A stretch of DNA of 64,000 bases from Ophiostoma sp. CBS 140.51 (Eukaryota; Ascomycota; Sordariomycetes; Ophiostomatales; Ophiostomataceae): NCBI GenBank assembly GCA_029298735.1, contig JANSLP010000144.1:1-64000 (forward strand). The letters run 5' to 3'. The position numbers and the translations under genes are program-made. How positions within the stretch are numbered: the stretch's first letter is position 1; every line of letters starts with the position of its first letter. This document shows positions 47,501 to 58,897 of this stretch, piece by piece. The notes under the pieces are model-generated. The model saw only the letters and a program-made list of their open reading frames with translations, did no database searches and had not been told where the DNA came from.

Positions 47501-49580
47501 TCCTCCCTTACGTTGCTCGCACGTATCCGTACTCCGAGTTTTTCAGACTATTTGCGACCTGCTTGCAACTACGGCAGGACGTCGTAAGATAATTGTGTAA
47601 GATACATCGTATTCACAAGCCGGGCAGCCCTGGGCCCCATCAACGGTCTCTGTTCTGCCCCCTTTGCTCACGCCCTCCGCATTCTCGCTGATGGCCCCCC
47701 CAGAGGTCATCTTATTCGCTGCCGTAGTTCGCGCGCTGCACATGCACACTGCACTCAACTTTGGATTTGCTTCTTGCTTTTGTCTCTCTCGCCCTCTGCA
47801 ACTCCTGCTGCAGGCTGGTTTCTGTTTTACCCACAACGGCGCCCTGCGTGCCAAAACGCATACATTTGCACCTTTCATTGGGTTTGCGCTCTTCTAGACG
47901 GTCCTTTCTTTCCTTCTTTCTCGGACGTGGACGTTCTCGCCACTTTTGTATTTGAAACCGCCGCGTTTCTTCTTTGTTGACTATCCTTATTTTTACGCCT
48001 CTTTTTCCCTTCTCTCCTTTTCCTCACAGTAATATTTCCGGTCCTATCCTTGTTTTTCTTGGCTCGCTTCTTTTGTCTCCTGGTGTTAGCCCCAGGTGGC
48101 CGATGTCAACTTCTCAGGCCTCTCGTCCTTTTCTAGCTCCGGAGGCCAGACAACCCGCCCAGTTTTTTGTTTCGTTTCTTCTTTTCCTCTATTTTTCAAT
48201 CTAGAACCCACAACACGCACCAACACCAACGGTCTCTGCAAAACATGGCGGCCGTAGTCCAATACCATTGAGTGGCCGACTCGTGCTCTGATGTGGTCTA
48301 GCTCCTGCATAAGCGTACTCCAAAAAAGGGGGCCCATCGTTCAATGTGTGGAGAGAGGCTGCCCGTTTTCTCGATCTCTTTTTTTTCGTATCTCTTCCCT
48401 TCCACTGAGTCTCGGGCCTGACTCTCCTCCCTAGACTCCGTCCACCCTATCTCTTGTCTCTTGTCTCTCAGATTTCCCTCCCTGTTACAGCTATCCTCAA
48501 CTCTCTCTAGCTCTTCTGGCCGCACCGGCTGCTCGTGCAGATCCTCGTTTCTTTTTCTTTTTTCTTGTTCAAGCACTTTCAGCGTATTTCCAGGACTCTT
48601 CGTTTTATTTTCAAGTCATCAAAGGGGGCGCCATAAAAAGTAAGATACAAGTAAGATACGTCGTAAAAGTAGACAGCAATACTTCGTATGCAGGAGAGTC
48701 GTCTCCTGCCTGCAGAAAGAGAAAAGAGGCGCTACAAGGCTCTTAGATACCACCCACCGTTCGGACTTCAACTGCTCTCACTCACAATAAAGTAGGACCA
48801 CACACAACCCAACCCACACCATCCCTACCACACCACTCCACCTCCATTCCTCCCCTTTGTCTCTCTTGCCCTCTTTTGCCTCGTCTCTTTTCCTCCTTCC
48901 AGTCTTAATCCTCCCCTCTCCTCCTCCCTTTTTTGAATTCCTGCCACCAACCACAGAAACCTCTCTTTTTGAGTTTTTGTTTTCCCTCTCTCTCTTTTGT
49001 TTTCCTTTCCTCTCTTCCCCTCCTCCTCTCTTCTTCCTCCACATCCTCTGCAACTCTCGACGTTGTGGAACAAAACAGCAATCAGCCAACTCTCGTAACC
49101 GGAAACAACAACACGAAATAGGAGTAATACCTTATTGGATAAACCGCCAGTGTTTCGTTTCGTCTTTTCGTCTCTTTTCGTCCTCGCCTTTCATTTTTGT
49201 TTTCCGCTGTCCTTTGCTTGGCTTTTTGTCTGTTTTCCGGGGTTTCCTTTCCAGCTTTCGATATTCGATTTCCTTGTTTCTCTCGCTTTTGTGTTTCTTC
49301 CCGTCTTCAATGCCGAGCCTGAGTGTCTGGAACACTCAGCAATAACGACAAACAACCAATATCCCGTCATACAGCTACAGCCTGTTCTCGTGCAGCTACA
49401 CTCTACGACGAATTCAAACAAAACCAGCTCGAAGATTTAATCGACCAAAGCAAGTCTCCTTCAGTGGACGTACTTGCTTCTCCCCAACTCGATCGAAACG
49501 GCGCAACTACGGTTCTTTTCCTGAAGGAGAGAAGAGAGAAGGGACAACGGAGGTCCTAACGCCAAAACTGTCCGCCCATC
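41505..49580. other. 8.1-kb region without a supportable gene, upstream of the aspartic protease
   Basis: No domain-bearing or well-spliced coding sequence found on either strand. The region is pyrimidine-rich on the plus strand from about 44400 to 49400 (CTTTTC/TCTCTC runs), which produces long Ser/Phe/Leu frames that are not convincing. TACGTCGTA motifs occur at 46302-46310 and 48657-48665, and TACTCCGTA at 43204-43212. It may be an extended promoter or leader, a non-coding transcript, or hold an orphan gene. Confidence 0.45.
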
Positions 49581-51419
49581 ATGCTGGGCAGCGCAGTCCT
49601 GCTGCCATTGATCCTGTGGATAACGACAGTACACGCCTTCTTCCCCTGGTTCCCGCCATCCGTCTGTGCCGAAGACAATGAGATTTGCAAAGCGCAGCTC
49701 TCGTCCGACGTTGTTGAGGGTGCTACACAAGAAGTCCGCCGGTCTCTGCCGGTCAAGGCGGCCGACGGTGTGACGTTCAAGATTGGCCGGAGGACGGCTC
49801 ACCACAAGGTAGGTCCTTCTTCAAACGGCGGAGCTGCGTAGCAGCTTCGCTCTTTCCTTTTGGGAGCACTTTGTTCCTTCGCCCCCACGCTCCTTCCTGC
49901 TAACAACGTCCAGACACCCAGACATGAACCCCTTCGGGCAAGAGTCGAGCGGGCTGCCCACCGTCTTGCCAGCAAGTATGCCCCTGCCGTGGAGCACGCC
50001 TTGGAAGCTCGCACACCGACGACAACAAACGACAATGCTCCAGTAAAGCGCGAGAACAACTTTGCCGTTGTCACGGCTGCCACGCCCTCCGCGTCCAACG
50101 CTGTCGGCATCGACCAGGATGGCACCGACTTCTCGTACTTTATCAAGGCCGAGTTCGGATCCGCAAAGACGCCGATGCTGATGTTGCTGGATACCGGTGC
50201 CGGAACGACATGGGTCATGGGCTCCAACTGCCAGTCGTCCGCTTGCACGATGCACAACTCCTTTGGCGCATCCGACACCAAGACGTTGCAGACGTCCACC
50301 GAGACCTTTTCGATTGCCTACGGTTCCGGTACTGTGGCCGGCAACCTGGCCAGCGACACTGTCACTATTACGCCCGCTTTGAGCCTGACGATGTCCTTTG
50401 GCATGGCCAATGTCACGTCCGACGACTTTACGCACTTTCCCTTTGACGGCATTCTGGGTTTGAGCTTGAGCGAGGGCGTTACCGACAACTTTTGGAAAAC
50501 GGTCCAGACGGCCAAGAAGCTGACGGCCAACATCTTTGGCGTGGCTCTCTGGCGCGACGTCGACGGCGGCACCAACACCGGCGAGATTATTTTCGGCGCG
50601 ACTGACTCGACCAAGTACACGGGCAGCCTGTCCTACACGTCCGTCTCCTCTTCGGCCGGCGGTGACTGGGCCATTCCCATGGATGACATGGGCTACAATG
50701 GTGACAAGGCCGGCATCACGGGCCGTCTGGCCTACATTGACACGGGCACGACCTATGTCTTTGGCCCCGCCGCCGACGTTGCCGCTCTGCACAAGCAGAT
50801 CCCTGGTGCTTCTAGCTCTGATGGTGGTGTCACCTACACGGTCCCCTGCACCTCCAACCAGCCCCTGACTGTCTACTTCTCCGGTGTCGCCTACAGCATC
50901 TCGAGCAAGGACTGGCTGTCGGCGGACGATGGCAACGGCAAGTGCACCAGCAACATTTACGGCCACGCTGTCGTTGCCAATGCCTGGCTGCTGGGCGACC
51001 TATTCATCAAGAACGTCTATGCCGTCTTTGACGTTGACGAGAGCCGCATCGGTTTCGCTACGCAGGCCATCAACTCCGAATCCAACTCGTCGCCCGCCTC
51101 CATGGTCGCCTCGTCCGGCAGCACGGCTACGCAGACTGCGTCGTCGAGCAGCGGTTCGAGCGGTAGCTCTTCGGGTGGCAGCTCTGGTGTCGCCTCGAGC
51201 GTGCCCGCCACGACCACGTCCTCTTCGTCGTCCGGCAGCGGCAGTGCTTCATTGCCCGGCCTGAGCGGCCACGAGACGGCCGGCACCGCTGTTGCCGAGT
51301 CATCTGGTCCTGCGGCGCCCAAGTCCACGGCTGTGACGTCCCCCGCTGATCACCTCGAGGGCGGCGGTGTCTACGTCTCGGTTGTTTGTATTGTTGCTGC
51401 CATTGCCATGGCCGTGTAA
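49581..51419 (+). CDS. Secreted pepsin-family aspartic protease, probably GPI-anchored
   Basis: Two exons, 49581-49808 and 49914-51419 (105-nt intron: GTAGGT, TGCTAACA, GTCCAG), give 577 residues. The signal peptide MLGSAVLLPLILWITTVHA (1-19) is followed by a propeptide that ends at a Kex2-like Lys121-Arg122. The two catalytic motifs are LLDTGAGTTWVMG (Asp169) and YIDTGTTYVFGP (Asp352), each followed by the expected hydrophobic-Gly element (FDGILGLSLS; WLLGDLFIKNVY). After the catalytic domain comes a long Ser/Thr/Gly linker (about 465-545), then a short hydrophobic tail (VSVVCIVAAIAMAV) at the very end, the layout of GPI-anchored yapsin/CtsD/OpsB-type proteases of the cell surface. It should cut secreted or wall proteins. 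Promoter side is an unusually long gene-free region. Confidence 0.92.
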
Positions 51420-52833
51420 TAAGATTCACCCTCACATACCCTCCACATCTTCAGCATTTTCATTCCATCTTCTTTTTCTTGGAAAGCGAAGCGTCATTTT
51501 CTTGTCTACAAAAAAAACTTTCATCATATACAGCATTTTCGCTTTTTGCATATGCACATTTACATCACATACACACATCACACATCATTGAGAGCTTTTA
51601 TTTGCTTTTACTCGCCTCAGACCTACCCACAATCACTTTCCTCCTCATCTTTTGGACATATTTCTTTAGTCTCTCTCACTTTGTTTTTCAGCATTTCTCT
51701 TTTTATTGTCTCTCTGTAAGGCCGGCATTATACAGGACCGCCGTATGATTTTTCCTTATCTTTTTGTTTACTTGCCTTTTTTGTTACCCTCCGCTGGCTA
51801 GGAAACACCACCAGCATCACACTCACACACATACTGTTTTCTTCATCTCTCGACATCCTCTCTCTGGAGAGTAGAGGGTCGACGAGAGAAGAAATCACAC
51901 TAATAGATACCCCTTGGAGGATTTGGTGGAGGTTTACTGTGGATGGATACGTCCAAGAGGGGAAGAAGTTCCTTTCGACGTTGGGCCTCTGCCATCTTTT
52001 CTTTTTTGTTTACTTCCTACTGCATCTTGGAAAAGAGCAGCTTGGATGGGATACAAAATGTACTACTGCTCTCATTTTTAATTGTAACAATATATAAAAC
52101 AGGACCGCTTTCAAAGTGTCTTGAGATTTTTTAACATTAGCAAAATGGCTCCCCAAGTGTGATAGTGCAACGTGAATTACATGACATGTGAAATGTGAAT
52201 ATAAAATGAGCCATGTAGTAAGTAACCTGCAACCGAACTGAATCCTTTGTGCAATGGAATGTGCAAATGTCTCACAACCACAACAAGGCCCCATCACCAT
52301 AGTGAATTGTGCAATCCGATATAAAATCACTCACAGATATGTCACAAAGGACCGTTACCGTTAAAAACCATGACAACCATACCCGTTCCTGAAAATGTAC
52401 TTATATGTTTGAGAAGGTGTATGCTATAAATACATTGAGACAGATAAAAGACGTACCTCGTTAGGAGACGTCGTCCACCCCTCAATTCGAAAGTCAACAA
52501 AGACGAAATGGATGCAACCAAGATGAAGAGATAAGAGGGCGGATGGATAAACAAAAACAGTAAAGATAATGATAGTAATGCAAAAAAGAGACAGACAAAA
52601 GACAAAAACTCCTGGCCCCATGCTTCTTTTCGTTTTATCTTCTCACATCAACAGCGTCTCTCCTTGGATCTTTAAAGGTAGAGAATACGCCCAAAAGCCC
52701 AGCAAAGTCAAAAAACGCAAAGCAAAAGTGAAAAAGCAACGTCCGATAAGACAATAAGAGTCCCTCTATACTATTGAACATGTTGAGCTTGTAGCAACCT
52801 CTGCTTTTTTTATCGTGCACTTCCAAAACACAA
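51420..52833. other. Convergent intergenic region protease / RUD3
   Basis: 1.4 kb between two 3' ends; AT-rich, T-runs after the protease stop and A/T-rich near the RUD3 stop. No gene seen. Confidence 0.5.
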
Positions 52834-55252
52834 CTATGCCTTGTCAGGCTTCTCCTCCGAAGTGCTTACTGCTGCCTCGGCTGGCTTTGCTTCTGGTGAT
52901 TTCGAGTGTTCAGGTGATTTCGAGTGCGAACCTCTCGCCTCGGTTAATGGTGGTCTCGAGTGCAGCGGTTTCGAGTTGAGCAGTGCATTCAACAACGGCT
53001 CGTCGGCTGGGCCGGGTGTATGTGTCTCGCCGGCGCCCTCCTCCAAAAACTCCTTGAACATCTTACTCAGGGATTTGCTAGTGGGCGCAGGACCGGAGCC
53101 CGATGCCTCCAGTAAAAACTCGGCGTTGAGGGCCGGCGTACTAGGCGTCCGGCCAAACGGCGACAGGGGCAGCCGCAGAGAGCTAGTGTGCGACGTACCC
53201 GGCCGGGCGAGACCGGCCTTTTCGCGCTCCTCGTCGGTCCAATCCAGCATACCGGCAATGACCTGCAACACCTGGAATTTCTTGGGATCGGACCGGTCGA
53301 TCTGCAAGAACTGGACCAAGAGGTTGGTCATAACTTGCCTAGGGGGTTGTTAGTACATATACACGACGGCCAAAGAAAGTAGAGGATGAGAGGGGACATA
53401 CTTCTCGACAGCTTCATCTGGCTTCATCTTCCTTATGAAACGAAGGGCCCGGACAAGGTGCTCGTGCATGCCAATAGCCTCGTGACGAAGCTTGCCCAGA
53501 GCAGCGTTCTTTTCCTTGAGCTCGGCCTCCATGGTAGAGAACTTCTCGACCTTCTTCTTGAGCTCCCCGGCCTCGGCTTCGGCTGTCTCAGCCGCCTTCT
53601 CGGCCTTTTGCGCGCGCTCCTCGGCTGCCGCAAGGTTGGCCTCGGACTCCTGTACCATCTCGCGCAGCTCGAGCCGGCGTGCCGTTTGCAGCTCATCCAG
53701 AGAGCGCTGCAGACCGTCGACGGCATCGGCCTGAGTATCGCGGTCGGCCGAGGCATGCTCGTACTGCTCGCGCAGTATCTGGATCTGTTCTTCCAGATCA
53801 GAGACCTTACTCTCTGCCACCATGAGCTTGTTACGCTCCTCGAGAGCGACCACCTCCCAGTCGGTCATGGAGTTTCGAGTGGACTCAAGCTCCTTCTGCA
53901 CACTCTCCAGTTGGTGCATCAGCTCTTGCTTCTCACGATGCCAGTTCTGCTGGGAGAGCTGCGTGCGGTTCCGAATCTCGTTGTGTTCGCGGTCGTGCTC
54001 GTTCTCAATTACGTCTAGGTCCTGTTGAAGACGAGCAATCTCCTTAGCGGCGGCGGCAGTAGCGGCTTCGGCGTCGGCTTTGCTCTGGAGCAGGCTCTCG
54101 TTTTGTGCTTCGAGATCGTCGATACGCTCTCTACACTCCTCGAGCTCCTGCTTGTCACGCTGGAAACGGGAGCCCAGGGTCTCCTTGATCTTCTCAACAC
54201 GATCAACGAGCACCTGGTACTGTTCTTCCGCCTGCTCGCGCCCTGCCTCGCTCTCCTCCAGCTCCGACTTGAGCTTTTCCGTCTCCTCATCGTGGGCTTC
54301 TTGTGCCTTTTGCAGATCCCCGACCTGCTTCCGTAGCCGTTCTACTTGGGCGCGGAGCTCCTCGTCGCCGGCGCCGCCGGTCTCGTTGGGGCCATCGTTT
54401 TGTGTCGTCATGGCAGCGATTGTGGGTGTAGATGGTGATGTTGGTCCGGGGGTCCGGTCACCATTGCGGTCGGTAGATGCGTCGTCCTTATCGCTCTCCT
54501 TGTTGCTACCCTCGTTGTTCTCGGTACTCTCAGAGCTCTCGGTCGGGGTCGGGGTCTCGAACTGGAATGCAATCGCGTGGCCGTTGCCGTTAACTGTTGA
54601 GCCGCTCCACGCGTGGCCGTTGGCCTTGCCGTTGGTCGACGATTTTTTCGGGCTTGATGGCGCTTCTGTGCCTGTGGGTGTTGCGTCTGCTGTGTTGTCG
54701 GTGTCGGGCTTCTGCTTCGTCCAATGATGGTTAGCAAATGGGCGAAATGGCCAATTGGCTGTGCGTTGCCTTTAAGGGTGGAGCTATCGCTATCCCGCAT
54801 GGGCATGGGCATGGGCCAGTAGCAATGAGAGAAGTACACATAAAGGAAGGAAGGAACCTACCACTGGCGCATCATCGGTTGATGGCTCGTCCTTAACATC
54901 GCCGTCGTAGCTGGGGTCGGCACCGTTCTGTGTCTCGGGCTCGGGCTCGTCGGTGGTCGAAGGTGCAGGGGCAGTAGCTTCTGTTGGGGATGTGGCAGCA
55001 GCGGCCTGCGCAGCATTGGCCTTTGCGGCCGCAGACTTCTTCTTCTTGTTCTTTTTCTTGGCACCTACGGGGGGAGAGCACTGTGTAAGCAGACCATGCT
55101 ATCAAAGAGACGTCACGACGATCGTAAAGTCGCTGAATGTCCAACGACCATAGGGAGGGGCATGTGATGGAGATGGGAAAGGACAAACCTCCTGATGGCG
55201 CGGCGTCGTTTTGTGGTGCCAGCAGCAGTAATGATCTTGCAGCGAACGGCAT
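52834..55252 (-). CDS. RUD3: Golgin Rud3 (GMAP-210-like, GRAB domain)
   Basis: Four exons, 55252-55189, 55064-54862, 54711-53402 and 53338-52834, give 693 residues; phases agree. Exon 2 encodes GAKKKNKKKKSAAAKANAAQ, the basic N-terminal run seen in fungal Rud3. Exon 3 starts with a disordered Ser/Thr/Asn-rich part, then a long heptad coiled coil (about 235-500, for example ELRAQVERLRKQVGDLQKAQ). The junction of exons 3 and 4 restores LVRALRFIRKMKPDEAVEKQ and VMTNLLVQFLQIDRSDPKKF, the GRAB domain that binds Arf1-GTP on cis-Golgi. The tail holds a short repeat of KSPEHSKSPE. Rud3 tethers vesicles and helps retain glycosyltransferases. The first intron donor GTTTGT is weak, and the first exon (MPFAARSLLLLAPQNDAAPS) is less sure than the rest. 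Confidence 0.88.
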
Positions 55253-57037
55253 GACGCTGGAAGGGGGAAAGAGCTCTCCTCTGGGAGGGGAACTTAGAGG
55301 GAACTCAGAGGGCTAATAGGATCGCAAGAAATCGAAAGTAGGCGTGGGATGCGAGGTATTGAAATCGAATGGAAAGGCGAGAGATGTCGTATAAGATGGG
55401 CGAAAGGCCAGGTGTGTATTCGCGTTGCATGTATTACACAAAGTGCAAGTCGAGCTTCGCTCTTCGCTGCCGCATTGGCTTTCGTTGGCTGCCCCCTTCT
55501 ATCGATGGCCTTTTGCTGGCCTTTTTGCAAGTTTCTAGCGGCGGCGATTGGCTCGTTGGGGCGTGCTTTTCATGTCGCGTTGTATTTTAATCCGTTGCGG
55601 TGGGGTGCACAGTAGGACAGTGTGTGCTCGAGGTTCGGGGCTGAGATAGTGCCGGGGCGCTCGCTTAGATACTGATGCCTTGTGAATGCGAGTTTGTTGT
55701 TTTGGCAGAGATTTGGATATTCGTGAGAGATGTAGTTTGAAAAGAGAGGATAAAGGGATAAAGATGGAAAGTGGAAAGACCAAGTGCAAAGAGACCGACT
55801 GGAATGGAAAGAGAGGAGCCGGGAAGGTACGAGGGCGCTGTTGCGTTGCGCCGTCGGTCTTGGTCACAGAAGTCCACTGCCGTTGTGGAAAGCGCGGCCT
55901 GTTTCGCCCTTTCCTGTTTTCTCGTCTCTCAGCACAGCATGGTGCAAGTTGGAACTAGCGACAGCGTGTTCCAAGTCCCCTTTCCGGGGCACCTCGACCG
56001 CTAACACGTAAGCCAAAACGACGCCCTAGTCAGACACCGTCCCTTGTGACCTGAACCCCCAGACAGCGGGTCGAGCCTCTGTCGTTTACAGCGATATTTC
56101 CAGCTCAGAAGTACTCTCGGCAACGTGTGTCTCGACTTTCAAGCGTCTTGGTTTCTCAGTTCAGTTTGACAAAACATCACAATATCAAGACAAAAAGTAA
56201 GAAATACTTCGTCCCTCCTCACCTCCAGGCTTGGCTGCCTCGTAAAGCTGGAGCGTAGTATGGTTCTGGCTGTCGTCACGAAGTTCGTATCTGCAGCATG
56301 TACTTAAGCCGTGTATGAAGAGACGATAGCCCCACTTTTAGCTCCCAGGCCGACTTTATTAGCGAAAAGCTCACGAAACTTTTTCTAACCTTTTTCTTCT
56401 CTCCTTTTCTCTTCTTCAAACTGAACACTTTGTCAACCCCAAGGCATGCACACCCCCTTCTCGCGCGGTCTCTTTCGGGAGGTCACGACAGAGAGGATGC
56501 ATGTTTTCACACTGGAGTGACGGCCCCGGCTTTTTTATGCTCCTTTTTGGAGCTTCTGCTATTCGCCATGGCTCACTTCAGGGCGGTATTTTGCTGGAAA
56601 TTCTTTTTCGGTGAGGACGAAGGAGAAAAGACCACCAGCGCCCTTTATAATCCTAGCACCAAGTCTCTCTACGCGGACGTGCGAGGTTCGCTTCGGGCGT
56701 ACATATCTTTCTCTATTGTGACGATAATGTGTCGAGTGTGTGTATCCAAAGGTCAAGTACCAGTGGCTTGAAAACTTGAAGATTCTAGGATGTCGCTTGA
56801 TGCAAGACATCCAGCTCAGTAACGAACAGTGCGCTATCATGGCAGTCACTTCTACCATATGAATTATCAGTGTGTGATGCTCAACAAGTAGATGCCCAAA
56901 AAGTATGCCATTAAGATGAACAGATGCGAAAAGGAACTATAAACTATGAAAAAACATCAACAAGATCTAAACTCCCAGAAACCCAAAAAGCATTCCGTTT
57001 TTTGTACCTCTCTATTCTCGTCAAACCCAGGACAACT
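55253..57037. other. Intergenic: RUD3 promoter and NOP15 3' region
   Basis: 1.8 kb. No gene supported; the 113-codon frame near 56430 has no domain. Confidence 0.5.
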
Positions 57038-58302
57038 CTATGCCGCGACCTTCTTCGCCTTGCCCTTCTTGCCCTTTGCTGGTGTCTTGAAAATGGCAGC
57101 AACAGGGTCCTCGGCGGCAGTCGGTGCCTCCAGGGCCTTGGTCTCGGTTTTCTCCTCGGCCTTGTCCTCCTTCTCCTCAGTTTTCTCCTCCTCGGGTGCC
57201 TCAACCGGCGCCTCAACGCTGTCCGTCGTCTTCAGCGTGGGGCCACTGTACGAGTACCCCAGCTTCTCTTGCAGCTGTGCCGCCCGCTCGGCACGGCGCT
57301 TGGCCTCGCGGCTGACCTTGTCGTTCCACTCGTTCTCGGGCTTGGGCTGGGCCAGCTTGCGGCCGGCCATGCGGTTCCAGGGCACAGCCTTGAAGCGGCG
57401 ATTGGCGCCCTTGAAAAGGTTGGCGGGGATGCGTTCGGCAGGGACGACGCTGCAGCGCAGCAGGTGGCCAAACAGCAGGTAGTTGTCCATGGTCTTGGCG
57501 ACGATGTCGGCGACCTCGCGCTCCTCGAACTCGATAAAGGCATAGTGCTTGCTGGCGCCTGTCTTGCGGTTGCGCGAGAGACGCAGGCGGCGAATGTCGC
57601 CAAACTGGCTAAAGTAGGAGCGCATTTCGTGCTCAAAGAAACCGTGGGGAATGCGGCCGACGTAGACAACACCGCCAAAAACGGCGCCGTTCGAGTCTGT
57701 TGAGGTGGCAGTGACGGCACCGTTCTGAGTGGTCTCCTCCTCCTCCTCGTTGTCCTTGACCCTGGCGGCCTTGGCAGCCTTGACGGCAGCAGCGGCAGCA
57801 ACGGTACCGTTCGTCTTTGTGCTCTTTGCGTTCTTGGCCTTGACAGCGGCAGCCTTCTTCACACCGGCAGCGGGTGCCTTGCCGACATCCTGGCCGGGCT
57901 GGAACAGGCTGGCACCACCCTCAGCCGTGGCCTCGTCGTCGTCGTCGCCGTCAATCTCCTTGACCAGAGCTTTTGTCGTAGCATCGTCCTCCACGGCCAC
58001 CTCGGCGTTGTCGTTCTTCTTGTCTTCGGAAGGAGTAGCGACGGCAGCAGCAGCCTTCTTCTTAGTTGTCTTAGCGGGTGTCGTCTTCACAGTCTCCTCG
58101 GCGGCCTTGCGCTTCTTTGTGGCGGGGGAAGCAGTTTCCTCATCAGCTGGACAAACATACGTTAGCAATTGACCAAGAAAGCTTCAGAATGTGTCTTTTG
58201 TCTCGACCTACCTTTGCGCTTCACGACCTGCTCGGAGATTCTGCTGGATTTTCTCGAGGGAGCCTCGGCCGCAGCCTTGACCTTCTTCTCTTTGGCGACC
58301 AT
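57038..58302 (-). CDS. NOP15: Nucleolar RRM protein Nop15 (NIFK-like), 60S ribosome biogenesis
   Basis: Two exons, 58302-58212 and 58146-57038 (65-nt intron: GTAGGT, TGCTAACG, GTCCAG), give 399 residues. Residues 1-160 are Lys/Ala/Glu-rich and disordered. The single RRM is at about 188-266, with RNP2 VVYVGRI and RNP1 KHYAFIEF. The family-specific stretch IPHGFFEHEMRSYFSQFG and RLRLSRNRKTGASKHYAFIE match yeast Nop15 and animal NIFK. After the RRM, the helix with RIPANLFKGANRRFKAVPWN fits the part that contacts pre-rRNA. Nop15 joins the pre-60S particles early, binds near ITS2, and is needed for 27S processing. C-terminus is Glu/Lys/Ala-rich with GKKGKAKKV. Its promoter region holds a 13-bp inverted repeat (58425-58468). 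Confidence 0.92.
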
Positions 58303-58897
58303 TTTGATTTCTGTGGTTTTTGGAGGAATTGTGTGTTGAAATTGGGCGTAGGAAACTCGAGAAACGTCGAAAAGAAAAGTCGTCGCTCGCGATAATAGAG
58401 GAGGCTGTCGTCGCTACTGCTACAGCAGAAAAAGTTTCTGCCGCTACTGGTTCCCAAACTTTTTCTGCCGTAAAATAAAGGCGGTGAGTTGACTTTCCCA
58501 ACTGTCGTCCCAATGTGGAACTGTTCTACAGCCAACCTCCTAGCGCCTGGAGAGCCCACTAAGGGACGGGCTTCTAGGCCCAGCCCGCTATTCTCTAGGC
58601 GGTCTCTTCGCTGCTAGACTCACAGCTGAAGATGCGGTTGACATCAACGACATCTCATCATGTACTCTCTACAAGTAACCAAAAACAGCTATTGTCTGCT
58701 GCTTTCAACAATGGAATGGCCTTTTCGACCGTAGCCAGCACACGTAAAATGCCTCTCAATGGTAGGTATCGCCAAACGTCTCAAGTACACTGAAAGTAGA
58801 GACTACAAGTATGAAGTTTGCCAATATTTGATATAATTCATGATTCGTTTGATTTTGATGTTAGGCCTTCTATAAGTCTCTCCCCTCCTCTTCTATA
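58303..58897. other. Intergenic: NOP15 promoter and COG8 3' region
   Basis: 0.6 kb, no gene. Contains the 58425-58468 inverted repeat. Confidence 0.5.
58425..58468. repeat. 13-bp inverted repeat in the NOP15 upstream region
   Basis: GCAGAAAAAGTTT (58425-58437) and AAACTTTTTCTGC (58456-58468) are perfect reverse complements with an 18-nt spacer, 123-166 bp upstream of the NOP15 ATG. The A-run resembles AAAAWTTTT-type elements of ribosome-biogenesis promoters, but it is not an exact match. Confidence 0.8.

Noticed and set aside
49821..50966. 381-codon antisense frame over the aspartic protease
   Set aside because: Shadow of a GC-rich coding sequence; the plus strand encodes an intact pepsin-family enzyme.
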